Notes under the pieces: model-generated | Databases searched by the model: none | The model's input: only the letters and a program-made list of their open reading frames with translations | Told to the model about the DNA's origin: nothing | In this document: positions 8,413 through 17,639 of the stretch, in pieces | Layout of the letters: every line of letters begins with the position of its first letter | How positions within the stretch are numbered: the stretch's first letter is position 1 | Program-made: the position numbers and the translations under genes | Origin: Flavobacterium sp. N502536 | GTDB lineage: Bacteria > Bacteroidota > Bacteroidia > Flavobacteriales > Flavobacteriaceae | Reading direction: 5' to 3' | Assembly: GCF_025947345.1 (NCBI RefSeq) | Contig: NZ_CP110011.1 | Span: 4,712,001-4,776,000, forward strand | Length of the DNA stretch: 64,000 nucleotides

Positions 8413-8442
8413 TTGTTTTACTTAACTTTTTATATACATTTG
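8413..8442 (+). promoter_or_regulatory. Predicted promoter of the glucuronate operon
   Basis: A TACATTTG element (8435-8442) matches the Bacteroidota -7 consensus TAnnTTTG, with TTG (8413-8415) 19 bases upstream as a -33 element. Transcription would start near 8450, leaving a leader of about 410 bases before the first gene at 8862. Confidence 0.55.
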
Positions 8443-8450
8443 TAAAACAC

Positions 8451-8464
8451 CGTGTGCGCACACG
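8451..8464. promoter_or_regulatory. Palindromic operator candidate CGTGTGCGCACACG
   Basis: A perfect 14-base palindrome with the central CpG-type symmetry of LacI-family operators. It begins 9 bases after the predicted -7 element, so a bound repressor would block transcription initiation. It lies between the divergent LacI gene and the glucuronate operon, and is the natural site for that regulator. I did not find a second copy in the window. Confidence 0.6.
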
Positions 8465-8861
8465 CAAATATACACAGGTCGATCAAATAATCATAACATT
8501 TGGTAAAAATAATAGTACGATTTTCGCTTTTAAAGGATTTAAGAGCCTTTTTTCGAGCTGTAAGGGAGCTAAATCAATTTATTAAAAACACATAACAAAC
8601 TAACAAACAACAAAATAAACCATTTTATATCAACAACTAATATAAGCATACAAAGAGTAAAACAACTGGTTTTCGTTAAACTGACAGTCAAAAAACAAAT
8701 TTTTGACCTGTACTGACATCAGAACACAAAAAGCACTCAACAAACTAATTACCAGTATTTTACAATTAAACACATAAAGTAAAAAGCAAATTATCAACCT
8801 GCTCTAAAACTGTTAATCAAGACAGCTTAAAGCCTTTAAAAAACATAAAAAACAACTCACA
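8465..8861 (+). other. Long A/C-rich leader of the glucuronate operon
   Basis: About 400 bases with no convincing ORF. It is rich in AACAAA-type sequence. It contains a perfect hairpin GTCAAAAA (8687-8694) / TTTTTGAC (8700-8707), bordered by CTGACA at 8681 and CTGACAT further right. No known riboswitch is recognised. A second, nearer promoter inside this stretch cannot be excluded. Confidence 0.4.
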
Positions 8862-9311
8862 ATGATTGTAGATTCATTACCAAACGCAGCCAAATATTAC
8901 AGCCTGCATCCTAGTTTTAAAAAAGCATTTGATTATGTAAACCAAAATGACATCAGCACTCTCGAAGAAGGTGTTTTTGAAATTGACGAGAACTTAAAAG
9001 TAATCGTAATTGTGGGCGAAGGCACCACTAAAGAAGAAAGTATAAAAGGGTTTGAATGTCACGATAAAAATATTGACATCCAAATTTCGATCAAAGGTCC
9101 GGAGATTTTTGCTTGGAAACCCCGAGAAAAATGCTTTAGTCCAAACGGAGATTATAATGACGAACGCGATGTTCGTTTCTTTTATGACAAACCGGATATG
9201 TATTTTGAATTACAAGAAAAACAGTTTGCGATTTTATTTCCCGAAGATGTTCATGCAGCAATGATTGGCGAAGGAGCACTTAAAAAAATTGTGATTAAAG
9301 TAAAAATTTAA
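8862..9311 (+). CDS. YhcH/YjgK/YiaL family (DUF386) sugar-handling protein
   Basis: 149 residues, cytosolic, the normal length for the family. Landmarks are LEEGVFEID, FECHDKNIDIQISIKGPE, then YFELQEKQFAILFPEDVHAAMI near the C-terminus; the E.H and H residues of these stretches form the metal site of the cupin-like fold in this family. Members sit in sialic-acid, uronate and other sugar operons and are thought to act on free sugar epimers or anomers, although the exact reaction is debated. It is the first gene of an operon with the SDR (44-base gap) and uxuA. Confidence 0.85.
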   Translation: MIVDSLPNAAKYYSLHPSFKKAFDYVNQNDISTLEEGVFEIDENLKVIVIVGEGTTKEESIKGFECHDKNIDIQISIKGPEIFAWKPREKCFSPNGDYNDERDVRFFYDKPDMYFELQEKQFAILFPEDVHAAMIGEGALKKIVIKVKI

Positions 9312-9355
9312 AATAGGTCATGAGACAAGAACAGTCTAAATTATAAAAACTTTAC

Positions 9356-10168
9356 ATGGATTCAATATTTAATCTAAAAGGAAAAATTGCATTAATTACA
9401 GGTGGTGCCGGAGTACTAGGAAGTAATTTTGCCAACGTTTTGGCTAAACAGGGCGTTATTACGGGAATTGTTTCCCAATCTATCGAAAAAGCCAATGCGA
9501 CCGTAGCTGCCATAGAAAACAATGGCGGAAAAGCTTTTGCCATTCAGGCGAATGTTTTAAACCAGGAAGAACTGGAAAAAGCCAGAGATTTTATTGTCGA
9601 AAAATACGGCCGTCTCGACATTCTCATCAATGCTGCCGGAGGAAATATGCCGGGAGCAACCATCAGACCAGATCAGGCGATCTACGATTTACAGTCCGAA
9701 GATTTACAAAAAGTAATCGACCTGAACATAATTGGAACGATGTTGCCATCACAAGTGTTTTCAGAACTTTTTGCCCGACAGAAAGAAGGAAATATCATTA
9801 ATATCTCATCGGCATCCGCACAGCGGCCTTTAACGAGAGTAGTGGGATACTCCGCTTCAAAAGCTGCGATCGACAATTTCACGCAGTGGATGGCAGTCGA
9901 ACTGGCGTCAAAATATGGTGAAGGAATACGCGTCAATGCTATTTCACCCGGTTTTTTTATAGGCGAACAAAACCGATCTCTCTTACTAACTCCGGAAGGA
10001 AAACTGACTCCACGAGGCGAAAAAATAATCGAACACACTCCAATGGGAAGATTTGGAACACCCGAAGACATCGATGGAGCGCTTTTGTTTTTGTGCAGCG
10101 ACATGTCAAAATTTGTGACAGGAACGATTTTAAAAGTTGATGGAGGATTTGCCGCTACCAGTATTTAA
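9356..10168 (+). CDS. SDR-family fructuronate reductase (mannonate oxidoreductase)
   Basis: 270 residues, classical short-chain dehydrogenase. The cofactor loop is TGGAGVLGSNFA (residues 15-26), followed by NAAGG, ISSASAQRP and the catalytic YSASK; LKVDGGF closes the C-terminus. By itself the fold does not fix the substrate, but it sits directly before uxuA, an arrangement well known for SDR-type D-mannonate oxidoreductases in Bacteroidota and Bacilli. It should reduce fructuronate to mannonate with NAD(P)H. The 'GGNMPGATIRPDQ' segment after NAA is common to this subgroup. Confidence 0.85.
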   Translation: MDSIFNLKGKIALITGGAGVLGSNFANVLAKQGVITGIVSQSIEKANATVAAIENNGGKAFAIQANVLNQEELEKARDFIVEKYGRLDILINAAGGNMPGATIRPDQAIYDLQSEDLQKVIDLNIIGTMLPSQVFSELFARQKEGNIINISSASAQRPLTRVVGYSASKAAIDNFTQWMAVELASKYGEGIRVNAISPGFFIGEQNRSLLLTPEGKLTPRGEKIIEHTPMGRFGTPEDIDGALLFLCSDMSKFVTGTILKVDGGFAATSI

Positions 10169-10231
10169 AACAAAATTTAAACTCCTGCCTGGTTTTCAAA
10201 ATCATACAGAATCTATTAAAACACTTAAAGA

Positions 10232-11416
10232 ATGGAACAAACGTTAAGATGGTTCGGCCCAAATGACCCGGTTTCTTTACAAGATATTAAACAAACCGGA
10301 GCCACCGGAATTGTAACTGCATTACATCATATTCCCAACGGAGAAGTTTGGAGTATTGAAGAAATTTTAAAACGAAAAGTCGAAATTGAACATGAAAACG
10401 GTGATCCCAAAAAAGGAGCATCCGGATTAATCTGGTCAGTAGTCGAAAGTATTCCGGTACATGAAGACATCAAAAAACAAAGTGGAAATTACCTGCAATA
10501 CATTGAAAACTATAAGGAAAGCATTCTAAATCTGGCTTTGTGCGGCATCAAATGCATTTGTTACAATTTCATGCCCGTTTTAGACTGGTCCAGAACCGAC
10601 TTGGCCTATGAAGTTGCTGATGGCTCTAAAGCATTACGATTTGATATTAATGCCTTCGCAGCTTTTGAACTGTTTATTCTGAAAAAACCCGGAGCTCAAA
10701 AAGAATACTCCGCAGATCAAATTAAAAAAGCGACAAAATACTTTGAAACCATGACAGCGGCTGATAAAGTAAAACTACAGCAAAACATCCTGGCAGGGCT
10801 TCCGGGAGCCGAAGAAGCTTATAGCATAGAAGATTTTCTGATTACGTTAAGCGCTTATAATGAAATCGACCGAAAAACGCTAAAACAGAATCTTTTCTTC
10901 TTTTTAAAACAAATTATTCCAATCGCCGAAAGCAAAGGTGTTCTCATGGCCATACATCCTGACGACCCTCCCTACCCGATTCTCGGATTACCCAGAGTGG
11001 TAAGTACCGAAGAAGATTTAATCGATCTAATGGCTGCTGCCGATTCAAAATCAAATGGGTTTACGATGTGCACCGGTTCTTATGGAGTGAGGGCTGAGAA
11101 TGATTTGCCCGGTATCGTAAGACGTCATGGTGATAAAATGAACTTTATTCATCTCAGAAGCACCCAGAGAGATGCCGAGGGCAGCTTTTATGAAGCCAAC
11201 CATCTGGAAGGTGATGTAGACATGTATGAAGTTGTAAAAGCGATTCTGGAAGTTGAAAAAAGAAACAACAGCCAGTTGCCCATGCGTCCGGATCACGGAC
11301 ATCAAATGCTGGACGATTTAAACAAAAAAACAAACCCGGGATATTCTGCTATTGGCCGATTAAGGGGATTAGCCGAATTGAGAGGATTAGAAATGGGGAT
11401 TGTGAAATCTTTATAA
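10232..11416 (+). CDS. uxuA: Mannonate dehydratase
   Basis: 394 residues, full length for UxuA, a TIM-barrel, Mn/Fe-dependent enzyme that converts D-mannonate to 2-keto-3-deoxygluconate. Recognisable stretches are [20 protein letters not shown] at the N-terminus, [15 protein letters not shown] near residues 110-124, MAIHPDDPP (metal ligand region), [12 protein letters not shown] and MRPDHGHQM near the C-terminus. It follows the SDR by 63 bases in the operon yhcH-uxuB-like-uxuA. Together the three genes make the glucuronate-specific branch. A GlcA isomerase is missing here and would have to be UxaC at 58315. Confidence 0.95.
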   Translation: MEQTLRWFGPNDPVSLQDIKQTGATGIVTALHHIPNGEVWSIEEILKRKVEIEHENGDPKKGASGLIWSVVESIPVHEDIKKQSGNYLQYIENYKESILNLALCGIKCICYNFMPVLDWSRTDLAYEVADGSKALRFDINAFAAFELFILKKPGAQKEYSADQIKKATKYFETMTAADKVKLQQNILAGLPGAEEAYSIEDFLITLSAYNEIDRKTLKQNLFFFLKQIIPIAESKGVLMAIHPDDPPYPILGLPRVVSTEEDLIDLMAAADSKSNGFTMCTGSYGVRAENDLPGIVRRHGDKMNFIHLRSTQRDAEGSFYEANHLEGDVDMYEVVKAILEVEKRNNSQLPMRPDHGHQMLDDLNKKTNPGYSAIGRLRGLAELRGLEMGIVKSL

Positions 11417-11575
11417 AATAATCACGCGAAGGCGCAAAGACGCAAAGTTTTTTATACATGTCTAAAAAGAATTTAATTAGTAAAAACCGGTACATAAACG
11501 CTACATCCTACAAAACAGAAACCTTTACGCCCTCGCGACTTTGCGAGAAACTACCTAACCAAAATAACCACAACC
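11417..11575. repeat. CGCAAAG-type degenerate intergenic repeats
   Basis: The gap has ACGCGAAGGCGCAAAGACGCAA at its left (from about 11424) and its inverted relative CCTCGCGACTTTGCGAGAAA at its right (about 11531-11550). Related sequences occur at 13217-13252 and 26264-26300. These are short flavobacterial intergenic repeats. The two arms could form a large stem in the transcript. Confidence 0.6.
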
Positions 11576-13216
11576 ATGAATACCCAAACCATCCTGATTT
11601 GCTGCAGTTTTTTTGTGTCTGGCTTTGCATTTAGTCAACAGACTCCTAAAATACTAACCGATTCAAAAAACAATTACCTTCCTGACTTCAGTTATGCAGG
11701 ATATCATTTCGGCGAAAGCCCAATTCCGGAAACATCAGGAAAAGTCATTAACGCCACAGATTATGGCGTAAAAGCAAATGATGCGCTAGACGATTCAAAA
11801 GCCTTATTAAAAGCCATACAAGCAGCAAATGACGTTCAGGGCAATGTCATTTTACAACTGCCTGCCGGAAGAATTATTCTGAGTGCCGTTTTATACCTCG
11901 AAAGAAGCAATTTTATACTTCGCGGTATGGGGTCAGGTGAAAAAGGAACCGAAATTTACTGTCCGAGACCCATGATGTATTTCAAAGATCCGGAGTCTTT
12001 GGCAGAACTTCGTGAATATTTAACCACATTTGATAAAAGACAACGCGAACCCGAAAACAACGTCGACCTCCCCTTCTCTCAATATGCATGGTCTGGTGGA
12101 TTTATCTGGACCCAGATTCCGAATGAACGCGTTAAATCTTATCTCGATAAATATGAACCCATTTCGACCCCTTTGGCAAAGGTAAATTCCGGAACAATGG
12201 GCCAGCATATCATCACCGTTTCGGAAGTAAAAGGAATTAAAGTGGGCGACATACTCGAGTTGCAGCTGTTCAATAAAGACGGTGAAAATGGCGAAATCAT
12301 AAAAGACTTATATCAGGGAGCTCCTGTAAAACCGGGCTCTCATCACTGGAAATTCCCAAAACTGCCGATTGTCAGGCAACAGGTTGAAATCACTAAAATA
12401 GCAGGTTCGAAAATTACCCTCAAAACACCACTTACGATCAGCATAAAACCAAGCTATCAGGCGCAATTAGTGGAGTGGAAACATTTGAGCGAAGTGGGTA
12501 TCGAACAGCTGCGCTTCACCTTTCCGGATATTCCGAGAGTCGCACATCATGTAGAACCCGGAAACAATGCCCTATTCTTAACACGACTTTTCAACAGCTG
12601 GGTCAAAGATGTCGTCATAACGAATGCCGACAGCGGGATTCTGGCCGAAGAAATTGCCAGTGTTACCATTCAGGACATTGTTACCGATGGGCCTCATTTG
12701 TCGCATTATACCGTTACTTTGGGCGGTGTGCATAATGTATTGGTCAGGAATCTTAAAATTTATAACAAAGCGGTTCATCCTTTAAGTTTCAACACTTTTG
12801 CAACAAAAAATGTCTATCAAAACTGTGAGATTTTTGCCGATGCCCTTTTAGACCAGCATTCGGGAGCCAATCATCAAAACTTATTTGATCAGATCACGGT
12901 ACATATACGACCGGACAAAAACAACAGTTATTATTTGTTTGGCGGTGGAGGCGCCGATTACTGGAAACCTTCACATGCCCCGTTTAGTACATTTTGGAAT
13001 CTGAATGTTCAGGTTGAAAATCCGATCGAAACGACGCAACCCATTTTATTATACGGCATGAAAGATGGCCCATTTGCCCGAATTATAGGTGTAAATGGTA
13101 ACGCTAAATTTGAGGTAAAATATGAACCCGAGGCTTATATGGAGTTTCTGAATACGGCGATGGATAAAGTTCCTTCGTTATATGATTATCAATTGCAAAA
13201 GCGCTTGAAGAAATAA
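11576..13216 (+). CDS. Secreted parallel beta-helix protein, candidate polysaccharide lyase or hydrolase
   Basis: 546 residues with a signal peptide (residues 1-20, ending FAFSQQ). It starts the beta-helix with INATDYGVKANDALDDSKAL, the Pectate_lyase_3/GH28-related entry motif, then shows many short repeating strands (for example VRNLKIYNKAVHPLSFNTF and KNVYQNCEIF). A region at about residues 420-432 reads DQHSGANHQNLFDQ, giving candidate catalytic histidines. No standard GH28 motif (NTD, DD, HG, RIK) is present, so it is not a typical polygalacturonase. Its place between uxuA and the HTCS suggests it cuts a glucuronic-acid polymer. Specific family not recognised. Confidence 0.7.
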   Translation: MNTQTILICCSFFVSGFAFSQQTPKILTDSKNNYLPDFSYAGYHFGESPIPETSGKVINATDYGVKANDALDDSKALLKAIQAANDVQGNVILQLPAGRIILSAVLYLERSNFILRGMGSGEKGTEIYCPRPMMYFKDPESLAELREYLTTFDKRQREPENNVDLPFSQYAWSGGFIWTQIPNERVKSYLDKYEPISTPLAKVNSGTMGQHIITVSEVKGIKVGDILELQLFNKDGENGEIIKDLYQGAPVKPGSHHWKFPKLPIVRQQVEITKIAGSKITLKTPLTISIKPSYQAQLVEWKHLSEVGIEQLRFTFPDIPRVAHHVEPGNNALFLTRLFNSWVKDVVITNADSGILAEEIASVTIQDIVTDGPHLSHYTVTLGGVHNVLVRNLKIYNKAVHPLSFNTFATKNVYQNCEIFADALLDQHSGANHQNLFDQITVHIRPDKNNSYYLFGGGGADYWKPSHAPFSTFWNLNVQVENPIETTQPILLYGMKDGPFARIIGVNGNAKFEVKYEPEAYMEFLNTAMDKVPSLYDYQLQKRLKK

Positions 13217-13333
13217 TCTCGCAAAGTCGCAGAGTCGCAAGTTTTTTTAATGACATACAGTGAGGAAAGCCTTTGAACCTCTGCACCTTTGCACCTTTGA
13301 GTCTGTGAACCTTTGCACCTAAAAAAAACCGCT
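13217..13333. repeat. Intergenic repeat stretch before the HTCS gene
   Basis: It holds TCTCGCAAAGTCGCAGAGTC from about 13217 and a tandem of CTTTGCACCTTTG-like units (about 13271-13320). The second part resembles degenerate 'ACCTTTGCACC' repeats, a class related to those flanking the GH28 gene at 37007. No promoter stands out. Confidence 0.5.
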
Positions 13334-16300
13334 ATGAAATACAAAATAGCCTTTCTACTACTCCTTTTTATTTCCGGAAACATGCTTTCCCAAAATAAAT
13401 ACCGTCTCAAAAACATCTCGACTACTGACGGGCTTTCGCAGAGTTCTGTTATTGTAATTCATCAGGATAAACTGGGACAAATGTGGTTGGGTACCCGTGA
13501 CGGACTCAATAAATACGATGGCAGTAAATTCACCATTTTCAGGAATGATGTCACCAACAAACATTCGATCAGCAACAATGACATTTTATCCATTGAAGAA
13601 GACAATACAGGAAAAATCTGGGTGGGGACCTACAACGGACTCAACTGTTACGATCCTGTCAATAATCGCTTTACCCGATATTTGCACACCAAAACCAATC
13701 ATACCATAAGCAGTAATGCCATTTGGTCGATTAAAGAAATTGGTGACGAAATGTGGTTTGGAACTTCAAAAGGAATCACTCTTTACAATAAAAAAACCAA
13801 GCTGTTCACTTCTCTTTTTCACTCAGACACAGACGATACAACAGTACCCAGCAACAATATCATCACCATTTTAAAAAGCAAAAAAGGCGAAATCTGGATT
13901 GGAACCACCAAAGGTTTGTGCAAACTTATCAGCAGAAAAAAAGGAAAATATATCTTTAAAAACTATCCTTTAAATTCCATAGACCTTCTGAATGTTGTGG
14001 CCCTTACAGAAGATGTTTCGGGCAATTTGTGGGTGGGAACAAAAAACAAAGGTCTTTTAAAACTAGACCAAAACTCCAACGCATTTGTCTCCTTTTTACC
14101 TGATGAAAAATACAGCGAAATCAATACGGATATCCGTTCTCTGGCAATCGACAAACAAGGTTCGTTATGGATTGGTGCCTACGACGGAATCTATATTTTA
14201 GGAAAAGACAAAAGCATTCAAAAAATAAACAGCACGAACAATAGCAACGGAATTGATAAGGTAAAATCGATATTTATTGACCGAAAAGGTTCCGTTTGGA
14301 TTGGCTGTTACTACAAAGGCGTCAACATCTGGGACATTTCAAATGTTAATTTTTCCAACTACAATCAGAATTCTAAAAAAATCCCCATGAGTTTTGATGT
14401 TGTGAGTTCGATTGTGGCCGATAAAAATCACAATGTCTATTTTGGAACAGAAGGCGGCGGCATCACGGTTTTTAACCGAAATACCGAAGCGGTAGGTTAT
14501 ATCAACAGTCAAAGCGGCAAAAACGTCAAAAACGATATCAAATCCATGTGTCTTTCTGCTGATGTTTTGTGGATAGGAACTTTCTCGAAAGGGCTGTCTG
14601 CTTACAACATTAATTCAAAAAAAATAGAAGACCATCGAATTGCGCCCGCGTTAAACACTTTACTCAAAGAATCCGGTGTCTATTCGATCAAAGCTGAGGG
14701 CAACGGTATCCTTTGGATTGGGACTTTTGGAAAAGGCCTGATTCGGTACGACACCTTTTCTAAAACCTTTGAAGTCATCGGAAATGATACTGCCCAGCCT
14801 GAATATTTAACCAACAACATTGTGCGAACGATGCTGGTGGATGAAAAAAAAGGAATCTGGGTTGGAACTCAAAACGGATTGAATTACATTCCATTGCAAC
14901 ATTCCACTTCAAAAAAATACAGCATCAAACATTACTTTTTTGATTCTTCTTCCCTGTCCGGAGACGATATCCTAACCTTATTCCAAGACAGTCAAAAGAA
15001 AATCTGGGTAGGAACAAAAGCCAAAGGCCTTCATTATTTTGATGGAAAAAAATTCTCTAAAATCAATTTAAGAGTTGGAAACACCATCATTACTTCCATA
15101 CATTCCATCCTTGAAGACGATGACAAAAACCTATGGATCAGTACCAATCAGGGCATCATAAAATACAATACCGTTCAGAAAACAGTTGTAATCTACGATC
15201 AGAAAGACGGTTTGGCTAGCAATGAATTTAATGATAACTCGGCCTTAAAACTCGATTCTAATAAATTCTATTTCGGGAGCCCATCGGGTGTAACCTTTTT
15301 TGATGCCAAAAAAATCTCTCTGAACCGCTATGCACCTCAGGTATTAATTACCAATTTGAAAATCAAAAACGAAACCATACATCCCAATGATACTCTTGGT
15401 ATCCTCGAAAAAAGCATTACCTACACCAAAACCATAACGCTCGATTACGACAAAGCCAATTTCTCCATTGATTTTGCGATTCCCAACTACATTCGATCCA
15501 AAAACAATCAATACAGCTATCGTCTGTTGGGACTGGAAAACAACTGGACCACAACCAAAAGTTCCGAAGCTATTTTTGCCATTCAGAACCCAGGAACCTA
15601 TGTTTTTGAAGTTCGTGGGGCCAACAATGATGGTGTCTGGAATAAAACTCCAACGACCTTAACAGTTATCGTAAAACCGGCTCCCTGGCGCAGTATCTGG
15701 GCATTTTTACTCTACGGAATTTTAATCGGACTGGGAATATACGGCTTAATCTGGATCATGAAATCTAAAGCTGCACTAAAACAAAAACTGGAGCTAGAAT
15801 ATCTCGAAACCAAACGCATCGAGGAAAACAACCTTGCCAAACTCGATTTCTTCACCAATATTTCGCATGAGTTCAGAACACCTTTGACCTTAATTTTGGG
15901 CCCTTTACAGCAAATTCTGTCCAACTATAACGGTACAAATGAAATGTATAAAAAGTTACTGGTTATTGAAGGAAGTGCCAATCATCTTCTGAGCCTGATC
16001 AATCGCCTGATGGATTTTAGAAAACTCGAAAATCATCAGGTAACACTCGAATCAGCGGAAGGAAATATTGTAAAATTCACCAAAGAGATCTTTCTATCAT
16101 TTATCGAATATGCAAAAGACGGCGGTTACCACTACACCTTCGAAGCAGCAGATGAAGAAATCCTTCTGTACTTTGACCGCTATAAACTGGAACGTGTTTT
16201 TTACAATCTAATTTCCAATGCCTTTCGATACACCCCAAAAGGTGGAAACATCCATCTTAAAATAACACACGACCATGAAAACCTTTTTATAGCCGTAGAA

Positions 16301-17425
16301 GATTCGGGAGTTGGCATCGCAGCCGAACATATTGATAAAATTTTTGATCTGTTTTACGAAGTTCCGATCCACAACAACGTACAGAAAAACTACAACAAAG
16401 GAACCGGAATTGGTCTTTCAATTGTAAAAAACATCGTAAAACTCCACAAAGGAAATATTGAGGTAGAAAACCAACCAACCGGAGGTGTCGTATTTAAAAT
16501 AACACTTCCCTTAGGCCGATCTCATCTTCTGGACCATGAAATTATAGAAAACTTCCAAATCAGTGATGCGATCGAGCAGTACAGTTCGCAACTCGAAGCT
16601 TCTGAAACAACTGAACGCGAAGACATTGCCGGTCTTGTAATGAACAATGAAAAACCAACCATTTTACTTGTCGAAGATCATAAAATTCTTCGATCGTTTA
16701 TGAAAAATCTACTTAAAGAAGAGTACAATATCATTGAAGCTGAAAATGGAAAGGCCGCGTTTGAAAAAGCCCAGCAGTATGTTCCGAATTTAATCATCAG
16801 TGACGTCATTATGCCCGAAATGGTAGGCACAGAACTTTGCTCAAAAATCAAAGAGAACTTAAAAACCAGTCATATTCCTGTAATCCTGCTGACTTCAAGA
16901 ACTTCACTGGTCTATAAATTTGAAGGACTGGAAAGCGGCGCCGATGATTATATCAGTAAACCTTTTAATCTAACCGAATTTAAACTTCGCATTAAAAACC
17001 TGCTGAATTCCACCGAACGTCTGAAAAACAAATTCTCAAATGAAGACAGTTTTGTTCCTTCAGAGATTACCGTTTCTTCACTGGACGAGGAACTGCTGAA
17101 AAAAGCCTTTAAAATTGTAGAAGAAAATATTTCAAACGAGCAATTTGATATTCCGTTTTTCTGTACCGAATTAGGCGTCAGCCGGACCATGTTGTTTTTG
17201 AAAATTAAAGCCTGGACCAATTATACACCCAACGAATTTATCCACGAAATACGAATGAAACGTGCGGCCCAACTGTTAGAACAAAACAAATTAAATGTCT
17301 CCGAAGTGAGTTACAAAGTAGGTTTTAATAATCCGAAATACTTTAGCAAATGTTTCCAGAAAAAATACGGCGAAACCCCGACACAGTTTGCGGATAAGTT
17401 TTTCAGCTCGTCTGTCATTTATTAG
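13334..17425 (+). CDS. Hybrid two-component system regulator (HTCS)
   Basis: 1363 residues from the ATG at 13334 (a TTG 21 bases upstream only adds a non-signal tail). Signal peptide, then two seven-bladed Reg_prop propellers (many WIGT/WVGT repeats, about residues 25-690), a Y_Y_Y domain, one membrane segment (about 785-809), HisKA with H845 in ISHEFRTP, HATPase (GVGIAAEHIDKIFD; GIGLSIV), a receiver with D1157 in ISDVIMPEM, and a C-terminal AraC HTH (about 1265-1363). Such proteins sense oligosaccharides in the periplasm and switch on the neighbouring PUL. It should control the SusC/SusD operon that follows. A terminator separates it from susC. Confidence 0.95.
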   Translation: MKYKIAFLLLLFISGNMLSQNKYRLKNISTTDGLSQSSVIVIHQDKLGQMWLGTRDGLNKYDGSKFTIFRNDVTNKHSISNNDILSIEEDNTGKIWVGTYNGLNCYDPVNNRFTRYLHTKTNHTISSNAIWSIKEIGDEMWFGTSKGITLYNKKTKLFTSLFHSDTDDTTVPSNNIITILKSKKGEIWIGTTKGLCKLISRKKGKYIFKNYPLNSIDLLNVVALTEDVSGNLWVGTKNKGLLKLDQNSNAFVSFLPDEKYSEINTDIRSLAIDKQGSLWIGAYDGIYILGKDKSIQKINSTNNSNGIDKVKSIFIDRKGSVWIGCYYKGVNIWDISNVNFSNYNQNSKKIPMSFDVVSSIVADKNHNVYFGTEGGGITVFNRNTEAVGYINSQSGKNVKNDIKSMCLSADVLWIGTFSKGLSAYNINSKKIEDHRIAPALNTLLKESGVYSIKAEGNGILWIGTFGKGLIRYDTFSKTFEVIGNDTAQPEYLTNNIVRTMLVDEKKGIWVGTQNGLNYIPLQHSTSKKYSIKHYFFDSSSLSGDDILTLFQDSQKKIWVGTKAKGLHYFDGKKFSKINLRVGNTIITSIHSILEDDDKNLWISTNQGIIKYNTVQKTVVIYDQKDGLASNEFNDNSALKLDSNKFYFGSPSGVTFFDAKKISLNRYAPQVLITNLKIKNETIHPNDTLGILEKSITYTKTITLDYDKANFSIDFAIPNYIRSKNNQYSYRLLGLENNWTTTKSSEAIFAIQNPGTYVFEVRGANNDGVWNKTPTTLTVIVKPAPWRSIWAFLLYGILIGLGIYGLIWIMKSKAALKQKLELEYLETKRIEENNLAKLDFFTNISHEFRTPLTLILGPLQQILSNYNGTNEMYKKLLVIEGSANHLLSLINRLMDFRKLENHQVTLESAEGNIVKFTKEIFLSFIEYAKDGGYHYTFEAADEEILLYFDRYKLERVFYNLISNAFRYTPKGGNIHLKITHDHENLFIAVEDSGVGIAAEHIDKIFDLFYEVPIHNNVQKNYNKGTGIGLSIVKNIVKLHKGNIEVENQPTGGVVFKITLPLGRSHLLDHEIIENFQISDAIEQYSSQLEASETTEREDIAGLVMNNEKPTILLVEDHKILRSFMKNLLKEEYNIIEAENGKAAFEKAQQYVPNLIISDVIMPEMVGTELCSKIKENLKTSHIPVILLTSRTSLVYKFEGLESGADDYISKPFNLTEFKLRIKNLLNSTERLKNKFSNEDSFVPSEITVSSLDEELLKKAFKIVEENISNEQFDIPFFCTELGVSRTMLFLKIKAWTNYTPNEFIHEIRMKRAAQLLEQNKLNVSEVSYKVGFNNPKYFSKCFQKKYGETPTQFADKFFSSSVIY

Positions 17426-17452
17426 GAAATCCATTATTTTAAAGGCATAAAA

Positions 17453-17485
17453 GAAGGGTATCTGTATTTTTAGATACCCTTTTTT
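17453..17485 (+). terminator. Terminator after the HTCS gene
   Basis: AAGGGTATCT (17454-17463) pairs with AGATACCCTT (17472-17481) and runs into TTTTT. It separates the regulator from the SusC/SusD transcript. Confidence 0.85.
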
Positions 17486-17510
17486 GTATTTCTATATCCT
17501 TTGTGCCTCC

Positions 17511-17518
17511 TACATTTG
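17511..17518 (+). promoter_or_regulatory. Candidate -7 element of the PUL1 susC promoter
   Basis: TACATTTG matches TAnnTTTG. The nearest TTTG upstream (17483-17486) is 24 bases away, a little longer than usual, so the assignment is tentative. Transcription would begin near 17525 and give a leader of about 115 bases before susC. Confidence 0.4.
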
Positions 17519-17523
17519 TCCTT

Positions 17524-17616
17524 ATGAAAGCCCAAAAAACAAAATTCATATTGCTGCAAATTGTGTTTATATTGCTGATAATCGGAATGAGTTTATTGCT
17601 TTTTTATTTTATCTAA
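17524..17616 (+). CDS. Possible 30-residue membrane peptide upstream of susC
   Basis: ATG at 17524 to TAA at 17616 encodes 30 residues: a basic N-terminus (MKAQKTKF) followed by a fully hydrophobic helix (about residues 9-30) rich in L, I and F. Such single-helix peptides can be real, but the predicted promoter would place the transcript start at or beyond this ATG, leaving no ribosome site. It may therefore be chance, or a remnant. It ends 23 bases before susC. Confidence 0.3.
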   Translation: MKAQKTKFILLQIVFILLIIGMSLLLFYFI

Positions 17617-17639
17617 CACTAACCTAAAACCTAAAATGA

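Noticed and set aside
8364..8585. Open frame across the LacI-operon intergenic region
   Set aside because: It spans the predicted promoter and operator, is rich in F, K and T and matches nothing; treated as chance.
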